Source: Shewanella marinintestina
Lineage (GTDB): Bacteria > Pseudomonadota > Gammaproteobacteria > Enterobacterales > Shewanellaceae
Direction: 5' to 3'
DNA length: 64,000 nt
Assembly: GCF_023283845.1 (NCBI RefSeq)
Contig: NZ_JAKILC010000009.1
Span: forward strand, 94,109-158,108
Below are positions 47,930 through 57,712 of this stretch, one piece after another. The translations under genes were made by a program, and so were the position numbers. The first letter of the stretch is position 1. Every line of letters begins with the position of its first letter. The notes beneath the pieces are model-generated. The model was not told the origin of the DNA. It did no database searches and was given only the letters and a program-made list of their open reading frames with translations.

Positions 47930-48967
47930 TTAGTTCGCTTTTTTGGTCACAAACATGGCGTCACCATAGCTAAAGAAGCGGTATTTTTGAGCGATCGCGT
48001 GCTGATAGGCGTTTTTTACCTCATCGAAGCCTGCAAACGCACTTAGTAGCATAATCAAAGTTGATTCTGGCAGGTGGAAGTTTGTCACCATGGCATCGAC
48101 AACTTGGAACTGATAGCCTGGATAAATAAAGATATCGGTATCACCGCTAAATGGCTGTAACTCACCAACTGATGCTTTAGCTGCACTCTCTAATGAACGC
48201 ACCGATGTAGTGCCCACTGCAACGACACGATTACCTGCAGCTTTAGTTGCCGCGATTAACTCAACAACATCTTTTGGCACTTCTGCCCACTCAGAATGCA
48301 TTTTATGATCAAGAATATTATCAACGCGCACCGGCTGAAATGTACCTGCACCAACGTGCAAAGTCACAAAAGCAGTGTTCACGCCCTTGTCTTTTAATTT
48401 AGCCAGCATGGCATCGTCAAAATGTAGACCAGCTGTAGGTGCAGCAACTGCGCCAGGGTTTTGGTTGTAAACCGTCTGATAGCGCTCTTTATCCGTATCT
48501 TCATCGGGTCTATCAATATATGGCGGCAGCGGCATATGACCCACTTCTTCGAGTACTTCCAAGATAGTCTTGTCACTTTGCAGTTCAAGCTCGAATAATG
48601 CGTCGTGTCTCGCGACCATCACCATCTCATAGCCACCATCAAGACAGACAATCGAATCGACTTTTGGCGATTTAGAACAACGAACGTGGGCCAGAACTCG
48701 TTTATCGTCAAGCATGCGCTCAACTAAGATCTCTAACTTACCACCTGACTGCTTAGTACCAAACATACGTGCAGGAATAACCCGAGTATTATTAAACACC
48801 ATTAAATCACCAGGATTCACATGTTCTAGAATATCGGTAAACTGCAGATCGGCAAGCTCGCCACTGTTACCATTGAGTGATAACAGTCGTGAAGCAGTAC
48901 GCTCAGCGGTTGGGTAACGAGCAATTAGCTCATCAGGGAGTTCAAACGAAAAATCTGCAACGCGCAT
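47930..48967 (-). CDS. queA: S-adenosylmethionine:tRNA ribosyltransferase-isomerase
   Basis: 345 residues. Converts preQ1 in tRNA to epoxyqueuosine. Start [69 protein letters not shown] and [15 protein letters not shown] are conserved. Confidence 0.96.
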   Translation of the reverse strand: MRVADFSFELPDELIARYPTAERTASRLLSLNGNSGELADLQFTDILEHVNPGDLMVFNNTRVIPARMFGTKQSGGKLEILVERMLDDKRVLAHVRCSKSPKVDSIVCLDGGYEMVMVARHDALFELELQSDKTILEVLEEVGHMPLPPYIDRPDEDTDKERYQTVYNQNPGAVAAPTAGLHFDDAMLAKLKDKGVNTAFVTLHVGAGTFQPVRVDNILDHKMHSEWAEVPKDVVELIAATKAAGNRVVAVGTTSVRSLESAAKASVGELQPFSGDTDIFIYPGYQFQVVDAMVTNFHLPESTLIMLLSAFAGFDEVKNAYQHAIAQKYRFFSYGDAMFVTKKAN

Positions 48968-49104
48968 GGAAAGTCTCTACTGTGTCTAAATCGGCCGCTA
49001 GTCTATGACTAGCGTAAAAGAAGATCAACAATCTAACCTTAAAAAAGCCAATTCTTTAACTGATAATAACGACTATTCGCGCAAACTAACTAAGCCTATT
49101 GGCT

Positions 49105-49278
49105 TTAGTTAAGCGACTTAAACTTAGTTGATGCTTGCTTAACAGGTTCGCTATCAGCTTTAATAGAAAAATCTTCCATTCGATAACTATGCTGTTGATA
49201 AGGGATGTCAATATCGACTTTTTTACGTCTAACTTGACCATTCTTGACTAACTTTTTGGTTAACCAGTTCCACATCAT
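49105..49278 (-). CDS. 57-residue basic small protein
   Basis: From ATG 49276-49278 with GAGG seven bases upstream to TAA. Starts MMWNWLTKKLVKNG, then Lys/Arg-rich (QVRRKKVDIDIPYQQHSYRM) and ends KFKSLN. I do not recognise it. A weak hairpin (AAGCC/GGCTT) follows. Absent from obvious families, so it might be a lineage-specific gene or chance; codon use looks normal. Confidence 0.5.
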   Translation of the reverse strand: MMWNWLTKKLVKNGQVRRKKVDIDIPYQQHSYRMEDFSIKADSEPVKQASTKFKSLN

Positions 49279-49443
49279 CCTTGATCCTCAAACCGTGTTG
49301 TTGATGGGTATTGCTTATTTATTGATGCACATCCTTAAGGAAACAAGGCTACTACCGCTTTATTTGGTCAGTTCACCAGAAAGAATTTCCTTCGCATCGC
49401 GCAGCATGATACCGTGATGTATGCGTATTACCAAGTATAAAAT

Positions 49444-50037
49444 ATGAACTTTCTTGCACACCTGCATTTAGCAGACAACAGCCAGACCTCATTGGCGGCC
49501 AATATTGCTGGAGATTTTGCAAAAGGCAGTATTGAGCACTTCCCTAAACACCTACAGCAAGGGATTTGGTTACATCGTCAAATAGATCAACTTACCGATA
49601 GCCACGAATTAACCAAAGAACTACTTGCGTTATTTCCTAAGTCATTGACCCGTGCTGCACCTATTATCATTGATTTAAGCTTTGACCATATGCTTGCCAA
49701 GTATTGGGATGAGTATCATCACCAAAGCCTTGAAGAGTTTGCTAGCAAAGCTTACGACGCTATTGATGACTGCGATAATCTACCCGAGCAGCTAGTCAAT
49801 ATCGCGCCGAAAATCCGCCAAGAGAACTGGCTTGTTGCTTACCAAACACGCGCAGGGCTTAACCAAACACTGACCTCAGTTGCAAAACGCGTGTCAAAGC
49901 CCGAGATTTTTAATGGCGCTCAAGAGTGCGTAAAAAAGTTGGATACTGAAATCGAAATTGCCTTTCGTACTTTCTATCCGCAGCTAATGGCGTATAGCCG
50001 CTTATGGACTCGCAACACACCACCTGAGTACTTATAG
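49444..50037 (+). CDS. acpH: Acyl carrier protein phosphodiesterase
   Basis: 197 residues. Removes 4'-phosphopantetheine from ACP. MNFLAHLHLADNSQTSLAANIAGDFAKG, HRQIDQLTDSHEL and DLSFDHMLAKYWDEYH match AcpH (DUF479), with conserved metal-binding His/Asp. Confidence 0.92.
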   Translation: MNFLAHLHLADNSQTSLAANIAGDFAKGSIEHFPKHLQQGIWLHRQIDQLTDSHELTKELLALFPKSLTRAAPIIIDLSFDHMLAKYWDEYHHQSLEEFASKAYDAIDDCDNLPEQLVNIAPKIRQENWLVAYQTRAGLNQTLTSVAKRVSKPEIFNGAQECVKKLDTEIEIAFRTFYPQLMAYSRLWTRNTPPEYL

Positions 50038-50161
50038 TGTTTTGCGCAGCCTGTTTAGACTAATCCTTAGCTTAAACAGGCGCTGCACTAACTAAAACAG
50101 TCATTAATTACATGTCTAAAGACTAAGTATTTGCTAGAATTGCCCAGCAATAGGAGAACTC

Positions 50162-50815
50162 ATGCAAATTTTTAGCTATCAGCCCCCCAGCATTCCTTGG
50201 TTAGATATCCGCTATATCGACCGAGATATTATTGTTATCAACAAGCCATCGGGCTTGCTTTCTAATCCAGGGATTGCCGAATATACCCACGATTGCGCAC
50301 TCACCCGCCTTCAACAGCGCTATAAAGACGCCATTTTAGTGCATCGCTTAGACTGTGCCACTTCAGGCATCATGGTATTTGCTCGCAATAAAAAGGCCGA
50401 GTCTAGTCTAAAAACGCAATTTCAAAATAGGCAAACAGCAAAGACCTATATCGCAGAGGTTCAAGGACTGTTATCAGAACAAACTGGAGTGATAGATCTT
50501 GCTATTGCAGCTGATAAAGTCAATCCGCCAAAACAGATGATTACTGAGACTGGGAAATCAGCGATAACGCATTATCAAGTCTTGCAGCAAAATGACGGCA
50601 ATAGTTTAGTAGAGTTAAAACCTGTAACTGGCAGAACGCACCAATTACGTGTGCATATGTTAGCGCTTGGTCACGCTATTTTAGGGGATGATTTCTACGG
50701 TGACGAGTCCGTAATTAACGCAGCTGAACGTTTACGCTTACATGCACAAAGCTTATGTTTCACTCATCCATACTCGGGTAAAACAATGGACTTCAACAGC
50801 AAGCATCCATTTTAA
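50162..50815 (+). CDS. rluA: Pseudouridine synthase RluA
   Basis: 217 residues. Modifies U746 of 23S rRNA and U32 of several tRNAs. IVINKPSGLLS, catalytic Asp in VHRLDCATSGIMVFA (about residue 62), KPVTGRTHQLRVHMLALGHAILGDDFYG. Good match to E. coli RluA in length and ends. Strong hairpin follows. Confidence 0.93.
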   Translation: MQIFSYQPPSIPWLDIRYIDRDIIVINKPSGLLSNPGIAEYTHDCALTRLQQRYKDAILVHRLDCATSGIMVFARNKKAESSLKTQFQNRQTAKTYIAEVQGLLSEQTGVIDLAIAADKVNPPKQMITETGKSAITHYQVLQQNDGNSLVELKPVTGRTHQLRVHMLALGHAILGDDFYGDESVINAAERLRLHAQSLCFTHPYSGKTMDFNSKHPF

Positions 50816-50837
50816 AATAGATGTACGCTTAATGACT

Positions 50838-50863
50838 AAAAAAGGGGCTAAAGCCCCTTTTTA
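50838..50863. terminator. Bidirectional terminator of rluA and the 136-residue orphan
   Basis: AAAAAAGGGGCT-AA-AGCCCCTTTTTATT between convergent genes. Confidence 0.88.
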
Positions 50864-50885
50864 TTACTTAACTATTAAACAGTAC

Positions 50886-51296
50886 TTAAGCAGCAGCTTC
50901 ATCGACCTTAGCGGTGTAATAACAGTGAGTTGAATTACAAAATTTCAATTCATTACTAGGTGTTAGCATGAAGAATTCACCAAAGATGTTGCCGCCCTTA
51001 TCTTCCAGCTTAATACCGTCACTTGTGGTTTCAAAGGTCATTTCATCGAGACTATGACAACCATCAAGATACCAAGTCTCCAAATAATATTTACCATCTT
51101 GTTTATAAACAGTTAAATTGTCACCTAATAATGGTCGTTCATCAATCCAACGTCCTACCACTTCTCTATCTGTTTGCTCGTCTTCGCGCCACGATAAGCG
51201 CCTGCGCTTTTCTACTACTGACATTTCCATCTCCTTGAGCTTTGTTGCTTTCTCAATTTGAATAACTTCATCTGTCTTACTACGCACAAGAGTCAT
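50886..51296 (-). CDS. Unrecognised 136-residue protein
   Basis: I do not recognise a family. N-terminal helical, charged part (SVVEKRRRLSWREDEQTD), then predicted beta-rich segments (NLTVYKQDGKYYLETWYLDGCHSLDEM, FETTSDGIKLEDKGGNIFGEFFMLT) and a CNSTHCYYTAKV C terminus with Cys and His. No signal peptide or membrane segment, so likely cytosolic. Convergent with rluA. Confidence 0.6.
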   Translation of the reverse strand: MTLVRSKTDEVIQIEKATKLKEMEMSVVEKRRRLSWREDEQTDREVVGRWIDERPLLGDNLTVYKQDGKYYLETWYLDGCHSLDEMTFETTSDGIKLEDKGGNIFGEFFMLTPSNELKFCNSTHCYYTAKVDEAAA

Positions 51297-51578
51297 TTGT
51301 TCGTTTCCCTATTAAAAACATTTGTAAATTATTTGTCAGTTAAATCATGTGTAAACGAGCAAACATCACGAAAACACCGCTAACTTTTAAAATAAAGTGT
51401 ATCGCAATAACAATTTAAAAACGCGATATAAATCACTTTCTATGCATTACTTTAGCCAATCCGCATTAAAAGACAAGCTAATAACAACTCATACCTGTTT
51501 TTGGCCTTTTTTCCATCAAAACCTGTTATAACCCTAGGCTCTTGTTAAACAATTGATAAAAACACTACAGGAATCGCA

Positions 51579-52949
51579 ATGAAGTGCAATCGACGACATT
51601 TCTTAAAAACAGCAGGTGTCACTGCCGCTGGACTCATTACCTCACAACTCCCTTTATCAACAGCTCACGCCGTTTCATCCAAGCCCACTGAAGCCCAATC
51701 AGTCATGGGGTTAATCGCACCTAAAATGGCAACTGTTAGAGTCGGATTCATCGGTGTTGGGCAACGAGGTTCGGGTCATGTAAAACATTTTTGTCACCTA
51801 GAGGGAGTCGAGATCAAAGCGATTTGTGATACCGATGAAAGTGTATTAGATAAATCGATTGAGTTTGTGCAAGCTCAAGGGCTACCGAGACCTGGTCGAT
51901 ACACTGACAATGAACATGCCTATAAGAAGCTTCTGAGCCGAGATGATATTGATATTGTGATTATTTCTACACCTTGGGAATGGCATGCTCCCATGGCTAT
52001 AGATACCATGGAAAGTGGTAAACATGCCTTTGTGGAAGTTCCCTTAGCTCTTACCGTTGAAGAGTGCTGGCAAATAATCGATACCGCTGAGCGAACCCGT
52101 AAGAACTGCATGATGATGGAAAACGTCAACTACGGCCGCGATGAGTTAATGGTACTGAATATGGTACGTCAGGGAGTATTTGGCGAACTACTGCATGGCG
52201 AAGCGGCTTACATTCATGAACTTCGTTGGCAGATGAAGGAAATTGACCGTAAAACCGGCTCATGGCGCACCGGCTGGCATGCAAAGCGTAATGGCAACTT
52301 ATACCCGACCCACGGCCTAGGGCCAGTATCGCAATATATGAATATCAACCGCGGCGATCGATTTGATTACCTCACCTCAATGAGCTCGCCTGCCCTTGGC
52401 CGTGCTTTATATGCCGAGCGTGAATTCCCTAGCGAGCATCAACGCAATCAACTTAACTATATCAACGGCGATATGAACACTTCGCTAATTAAAACCGTTA
52501 ACGGCCGTAGCATCATGGTCCAACATGACACCACCACCCCTCGCCCATACAGTCGACACAACCTAATCCAAGGCACTAATGGTGTGTTTGCCGGATTCCC
52601 AAATCGAATTGCAATTGAACAAGGAGGATCGAGTAACTTCCATAAATGGGATATGGACATGGAAAACTGGTATGCCAAATACGACCACCCATTATGGTTA
52701 CAAATGGGCAAAGAGGCCGAACGTAATGGTGGCCATGGTGGCATGGACTTCTTAATGTTGTGGCGTATGGTGTATTGCTTACGTAACGGCGAGCCACTCG
52801 ATCAAGACGTTTATGACGGCGCAGCTTGGTCAGTGGTTAATATCCTCAGTGAAGAATCCGTTAACAACCGCAGTAACTCGGTCAACTTCCCAGACTTTAC
52901 CCGCGGCGCATGGAAGACGGGCAAACCGCTAGGTATTGTGGGTTTATAA
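51579..52949 (+). CDS. Tat-exported GH109 alpha-N-acetylgalactosaminidase family enzyme
   Basis: 456 residues. Twin-arginine signal [10 protein letters not shown] (4-13) followed by a hydrophobic stretch and AHA. NAD-binding Rossmann motif [48 protein letters not shown]. These match Gfo/Idh/MocA-fold glycosidases of family GH109, which use a bound NAD+ for a redox-assisted cleavage of alpha-GalNAc, and which occur in Shewanella genomes. Exported folded with cofactor. No other sugar genes are adjacent, so the natural substrate is unclear. Confidence 0.88.
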   Translation: MKCNRRHFLKTAGVTAAGLITSQLPLSTAHAVSSKPTEAQSVMGLIAPKMATVRVGFIGVGQRGSGHVKHFCHLEGVEIKAICDTDESVLDKSIEFVQAQGLPRPGRYTDNEHAYKKLLSRDDIDIVIISTPWEWHAPMAIDTMESGKHAFVEVPLALTVEECWQIIDTAERTRKNCMMMENVNYGRDELMVLNMVRQGVFGELLHGEAAYIHELRWQMKEIDRKTGSWRTGWHAKRNGNLYPTHGLGPVSQYMNINRGDRFDYLTSMSSPALGRALYAEREFPSEHQRNQLNYINGDMNTSLIKTVNGRSIMVQHDTTTPRPYSRHNLIQGTNGVFAGFPNRIAIEQGGSSNFHKWDMDMENWYAKYDHPLWLQMGKEAERNGGHGGMDFLMLWRMVYCLRNGEPLDQDVYDGAAWSVVNILSEESVNNRSNSVNFPDFTRGAWKTGKPLGIVGL

Positions 52950-52997
52950 GCACCACACACTTGTTTTTGGCTGTTAATTGCAGCAATAGCAAATAAA

Positions 52998-53025
52998 AAA
53001 GCCCACTCAAAAATGAATGGGCTTT
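52998..53025 (-). terminator. Terminator of sstT
   Basis: AAAGCCCA and TGGGCTTT hairpin with A-rich left flank giving a T run on the minus strand. Confidence 0.75.
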
Positions 53026-53050
53026 CAGTATTTAACGAGTCAATTTATAA

Positions 53051-54274
53051 CTAGACGTTTTCTTTGCGCTCTGCCGCTTCACAAGCTGCAGCAGTAAAGA
53101 TCACATCAGTTGAGCTGTTAAGTCCGGTTTCTGCCGAATCTTGGATAACCCCAATGATGAAACCAACTGCAACAACCTGCATAGCCACATCATTTGAAAT
53201 ACCGAACAAGCTACAAGCTAGTGGGATTAATAGTAATGAACCACCTGCAACACCTGATGCACCACAAGCAGAAACACCTGCTACAACACTGAGCAAAATA
53301 GCAGTAAGAATATCCACTTGAATTCCCATAGTGTTAGCTGCCGCTAGCGTTAGGATGGTAATCGTGATTGCCGCGCCGCCCATGTTAATGGTTGCACCGA
53401 GTGGAATAGACACCGAATAAGTATCTTCGTGAAGCTTTAGCTTTTCACATAATGCCATATTCACCGGAATATTCGCTGCACTTGAGCGAGTGAAAAACGC
53501 TGTAACACCACTTTCACGGATACATGTAAACACCAACGGATATGGGTTGCGGCGTATTTTAAAGTACACAATCGCAGGGTTGATAATTAACGCCATAATT
53601 GCCATTGCGCCAAGTAGTACTAGCAACAGATGCATGTAACCTGCAATAGCGGCAAAACCTGTAGTTGCGAATGTTGCAGCCACTAGACCGAAAATACCAA
53701 TTGGAGCTAAACGGATAATAAAGCGTACCATTTGTGATACACCGTGGCTCACATCGGCAAAGACTTGCTTGGTTGAATCAGTGGCATGGTGCAAAGCAAG
53801 ACCAAGACCAACACCCCACGCAAGAATACCAATGTAATTACCAGTCATTAATGCATTAACTGGGTTATCAACAAGTTGGAATAAAAGAGTATGAATAACC
53901 TCACCAATCCCTTCTGGTGGTGAAGCCTGAGCAGCATCAAGTGATAATGCTAATGTCGTTGGAAAAGCAAAACTCATCAATACGGCGGTTACTGCAGCCG
54001 AAAATGTACCGAATAGATACAATATAACAATCGGACGCATATTGGTTTTAGCATTTTTCTTTTGGTTAGCAATCGATGCCGCAACCAAGATAAAAACTAA
54101 GATAGGTGCAATTGCTTTTAAAGCGCCAACAAATAGTGAGCCTAAAAACGCTACGTTTTCAGCGCCTGTTTTAGATACCGTAGCTAACGTAACACCTGCG
54201 ATAATACCAATAAGAATTTGTAACACTAAACTGCCGTCTGCCAACCGGGCAAACAAAGATGGTTTTTGATTCAT
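53051..54274 (-). CDS. sstT: Serine/threonine:Na+ symporter
   Basis: 407 residues, SstT length. DAACS-fold inner-membrane transporter. [20 protein letters not shown] (substrate hairpin), [17 protein letters not shown], and [26 protein letters not shown] are SstT signatures. Its upstream leader to cheV (about 180 bases) holds no motif I recognise. Confidence 0.93.
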   Translation of the reverse strand: MNQKPSLFARLADGSLVLQILIGIIAGVTLATVSKTGAENVAFLGSLFVGALKAIAPILVFILVAASIANQKKNAKTNMRPIVILYLFGTFSAAVTAVLMSFAFPTTLALSLDAAQASPPEGIGEVIHTLLFQLVDNPVNALMTGNYIGILAWGVGLGLALHHATDSTKQVFADVSHGVSQMVRFIIRLAPIGIFGLVAATFATTGFAAIAGYMHLLLVLLGAMAIMALIINPAIVYFKIRRNPYPLVFTCIRESGVTAFFTRSSAANIPVNMALCEKLKLHEDTYSVSIPLGATINMGGAAITITILTLAAANTMGIQVDILTAILLSVVAGVSACGASGVAGGSLLLIPLACSLFGISNDVAMQVVAVGFIIGVIQDSAETGLNSSTDVIFTAAACEAAERKENV

Positions 54275-54457
54275 TACTTAACCTGTCGTTTTTATATTAT
54301 GTAGAATCTCTATTAAACGAGCTAATACCTCTGCCCGCATGAATTAGAGTTAATCTCCCTTCTATACAGTTTGTATCGGATGCGGCAACGCTTGTCTACC
54401 TTTGCTAGGTAATTAGGCTCGGTTATTACTCATGATTAACATAATACTAATAAGGTC

Positions 54458-55381
54458 CTAAAGATTAGCGTTTGCTGTGGCTTTTTCAGCGCCCCGTAAC
54501 ATGGCATCAATTAGCTCATGAGCACAAAACTTAGTTAACGCTTCATTAGCGCCCACTTGGTGCGCTTGGCTAACACTAATCTCACTTGATAGAGAGGTAT
54601 GTAAAATAATATAAGCTGACGCGATGGCGGGGTTATTCTTAACTTCAAATGCCAGCTCATAACCATCGAGTCCCGGCATTTCAATATCACTGACTAAAAT
54701 ATCTATACGTTGATTATTTTTCTCAGCCAACTCCATTATCGACAGCGCCTCTTTACCATCCGCGGTGACTTGATATGGAATATTGATACTATCTAATGCA
54801 TCACTTAATTGCTTACGTGCGACTTTTGAATCGTCTACTAGCAAGATATTCATCGGTTTTAAATGTTCGCGCTGCACATCGGTTAAGATCGCTCGCGTTG
54901 TTTCAGGGCTAGCTGGAAATACGTTAGAAAGTAATAACTCAACATCTAGAAGCTGTACCAGCTTGCCATCAACTTTCGTCACACCAGTAAGAAACGCATT
55001 TTTACCAAGCGTACTTGGTGGTTTTTCAATATCTCGCCAATTACATTCAATGATTTTATCAATCGAACGCACTAGGAAACCAATCACCATTCTTTGGCAA
55101 TCAGTAATAATAATGTAACTATCTTGCAGCTCTTCTTGACTAATAGGCCGATAACCAATCGCTGCTGCCATATCAACAATTGGAATGGTTGCACCGCGTA
55201 TTGTCGCTGCACCTAAAATAGTAGGATGTGAATGCGGGATGGCGCTTAATGGACTAAAAGGAACTAACTCCCTTATTTTTAACGTGCCAAGAGCAAATAA
55301 CTGAGTCAATGATAATTGAAATAGCAACAAGCCCTGAGATTGGCTTGCTTTGCTTTTGTTATTACTGGTTATTGAGTTCAT
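54458..55381 (-). CDS. cheV: Chemotaxis coupling protein CheV
   Basis: 307 residues: CheW domain (about 15-160, LLLFQLSLTQLFALGTLKIREL; GAATIRGATIPIVDMAAAIG) fused to a REC domain (175-300, ILLVDDSKVARKQL, phospho-Asp in ILVSDIEMPGLDGYE). Links receptors to CheA with phosphorylation-tuned adaptation. Isolated from other chemotaxis genes. Confidence 0.93.
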   Translation of the reverse strand: MNSITSNNKSKASQSQGLLLFQLSLTQLFALGTLKIRELVPFSPLSAIPHSHPTILGAATIRGATIPIVDMAAAIGYRPISQEELQDSYIIITDCQRMVIGFLVRSIDKIIECNWRDIEKPPSTLGKNAFLTGVTKVDGKLVQLLDVELLLSNVFPASPETTRAILTDVQREHLKPMNILLVDDSKVARKQLSDALDSINIPYQVTADGKEALSIMELAEKNNQRIDILVSDIEMPGLDGYELAFEVKNNPAIASAYIILHTSLSSEISVSQAHQVGANEALTKFCAHELIDAMLRGAEKATANANL

Positions 55382-55447
55382 TTAACTACAGCCATTTTAG
55401 TTACACTTGTTTAGGCAAACTCTAACTCAAGCATATAGTCCACACAA

Positions 55448-56989
55448 TTAAAGCTGAGACTCAATCGGTAATAATGCGATACAGTCCACGAGAAACTTTC
55501 GCCAAAGCCCGGCATCGGGTTCGCTGTAAATTTTGCGCTGATTAAAATCATCAAACCAAATAATCTCATCATCCTCGATCTCAAGTCGATAGGTGTTTTT
55601 AACAAGATTAGCTTCAACCCCTTCAACGACAGCTGTTGCTAATTGCTGATTATCAACAATTAGCCCCATCTCAGTATTTAACCATGCTGAACGGGGATCA
55701 AAATTAAAAGAACCTACAAACACTGATTCTCTATCAATAATAAATGTTTTGGCGTGTAAGCTACTTTTAGAGCTACCACTCCAGCTGCTAGTTTTTTTGA
55801 CATCTGGGTTAGCTTTTACCTCAAAAATCTTCACTCCAGCCGCTAACAAAGCTTGTCGATACCCTCTATAACCAGCGTGTACAGCCAATACATCTGTAGC
55901 GGCTAAGCTATTTGTTAATATAGTGACATTGACTCCAGAGTTGACAGTTTCAATAATACTCTGAGTACCGCTACGCGTTGGCACAAAATACGGCGAGACA
56001 AGCAGTACCTCATGTTTTGCCGTTTGTAAAAACTCACCCAAGTCGGCCAAAATGCTATCCGAATCCAACTGATGATTTTGCTTATCTGGTTGGTCATAAA
56101 CAAGTTTTGCAGGCCCCCAAAACCATGACAATGACTGGCTCTTCATTTTAGCCATAAGGTCACTATTGAGTAATCGCGTAACATAGGGGTTATCGTTAAA
56201 GGCTTGTTGCTGCGACTCAACGATTGCAAGCTCTTGTTCCACCTCTTCATTAGTGACAATAATAGAACTGAGCGCTCCAATCTCAACGGTTAACGGCGCA
56301 TTCCAATATAAGTCAAATTGATCGGACACCTCATCAACAGCGGTACCTATCGCCATCAAATCAAAATCACCAAACTCAACGTCGGTATTATTCGAGAAAT
56401 ATTCATTGCCGATATTACGCCCGCCAACCACTGTAATCGTGTTGTCTATCGTTAATGATTTATTGTGCATTCTGTGGTTTAAGCGAGAAAAGCCAGCTAC
56501 AAATGCAAGATTGCGATAGCTACGCTCAAATGACGGGTTATATAACCGGACTTGAATATTTTCATGCTTTGCGAGCATCGATAATGCCTTATCAGCATTT
56601 TTGATTGCCATATCATCAAGCAATATACGTACTCGGACGCCGCGTTCTGCGGCCTTGATAAGATGCCAGGTGAGCAGCCTGCCGCTATCATCGGCACGAT
56701 AAATATAATATTGCAGGTCAATACTCGCCGTTGCAGAGCTGACTAATGCTAAACGTGCGATAAATGCATCTACACCATCACTTAGGGCAATAACTCCGGT
56801 TTCCCTAGGGTGAGCCAACACATCCGGCTGTACAAATTCGACTAATGGCCATGTATTTTGTGGCTGAAGCTTAGATGAGGGTTGTTTATCAGGAAAAACA
56901 GCAGAAGCTTGGCAGCCGGTTAATATCCAAACTGCCCAAAGTAATATCAATCTAAATGATGTTAACGTCTGCAATCCATTTGCATTCAT
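55448..56989 (-). CDS. Phospholipase-D family lipoprotein (ClsC/YmdC-like)
   Basis: 513 residues. Lipobox LTGC at about 23-26, then two HKD motifs, HNKSLTID (about residue 177) and HAKTFIID (about residue 420), each followed by G-rich VGGRN / VGSFN. The family includes cardiolipin synthase C and other phosphodiesterases. Possible coupling partner ymdB-like gene is not adjacent, so precise activity is open. Confidence 0.82.
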   Translation of the reverse strand: MNANGLQTLTSFRLILLWAVWILTGCQASAVFPDKQPSSKLQPQNTWPLVEFVQPDVLAHPRETGVIALSDGVDAFIARLALVSSATASIDLQYYIYRADDSGRLLTWHLIKAAERGVRVRILLDDMAIKNADKALSMLAKHENIQVRLYNPSFERSYRNLAFVAGFSRLNHRMHNKSLTIDNTITVVGGRNIGNEYFSNNTDVEFGDFDLMAIGTAVDEVSDQFDLYWNAPLTVEIGALSSIIVTNEEVEQELAIVESQQQAFNDNPYVTRLLNSDLMAKMKSQSLSWFWGPAKLVYDQPDKQNHQLDSDSILADLGEFLQTAKHEVLLVSPYFVPTRSGTQSIIETVNSGVNVTILTNSLAATDVLAVHAGYRGYRQALLAAGVKIFEVKANPDVKKTSSWSGSSKSSLHAKTFIIDRESVFVGSFNFDPRSAWLNTEMGLIVDNQQLATAVVEGVEANLVKNTYRLEIEDDEIIWFDDFNQRKIYSEPDAGLWRKFLVDCIALLPIESQL

Positions 56990-57015
56990 TTTATTATTCT
57001 AATTACGAATCTTAG

Positions 57016-57486
57016 TTAATCTTGTAGCGCATAAAGCACATCAAATGCAAATTGATCCCAACCTTCAGAGCTAAATGCTATGTCACGAACGGCTCTGACC
57101 TGACTAACGGCGTGCAATGGTGCTGCGCCATTATCCATTAAATAGTACGCCATAATCAGTCCCGTTCTATCTTTGCCTGAACGACAATGGATTAATACCG
57201 TCTTATCTTGTGCTTCACATTGTCTGATAAAAGCCAGCGCTTTGGGAACTTGTTCGGTACAAAGTGTTAAATCTTCTTCTTTAGGCGGGATGTTGCTAGA
57301 AAACGGCACACATAGATAATCTAGACCTAAATCAGCTATTTCTTGAACGTTACACTCTTCACCATGATTAACCGATAAAATTGCATCAATGCCAGACGCC
57401 TTTATTCGTGCAAGATCCCAAGGGTCTTTATTTGGGCCACTGCGTCCTGCAATTTGCCCCTCAACTAACCAAAATAGGTGCTGCAT
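57016..57486 (-). CDS. Dual-specificity/tyrosine phosphatase family protein
   Basis: 156 residues from ATG at 57486 (AGGA six bases upstream). Signature loop HCRSGKDRTGLI (C-x5-R, about residue 100) with general-acid region PFSSNIPPKEED. Located just upstream of the PLD lipoprotein gene on the same strand with a 26-base gap. Substrate unknown. Confidence 0.85.
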   Translation of the reverse strand: MQHLFWLVEGQIAGRSGPNKDPWDLARIKASGIDAILSVNHGEECNVQEIADLGLDYLCVPFSSNIPPKEEDLTLCTEQVPKALAFIRQCEAQDKTVLIHCRSGKDRTGLIMAYYLMDNGAAPLHAVSQVRAVRDIAFSSEGWDQFAFDVLYALQD

Positions 57487-57640
57487 AGTGTTTCCTAGAT
57501 AAAAAATGTGTTGTAACAGACAATAAACCGACAAGAGCATACCTAATGCCGAAATGCTGCGCTATCGCTTTGTCTCTCTAGATGACTATCTGTGGTTAAA
57601 AACTGGTGCTACGCCGCAAAAATGCCGTTACAGATGTTAA

Positions 57641-57663
57641 AAAGGGCTCAATATGAGCCCTTT
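57641..57663 (-). terminator. Terminator of the DEAD-box helicase gene
   Basis: AAAGGGCTCA-ATA-TGAGCCCTTT hairpin, 49 bases after the stop. Confidence 0.75.
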
Positions 57664-57712
57664 AATATTGCGCGACATGCTGAAAAGTGCAGCGCGATGT
57701 AAACTTTTCGAT

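Noticed and set aside
54275..54457. Riboswitch or leader peptide upstream of sstT
   Set aside because: No conserved riboswitch core and no Thr/Ser-rich leader ORF could be recognised.
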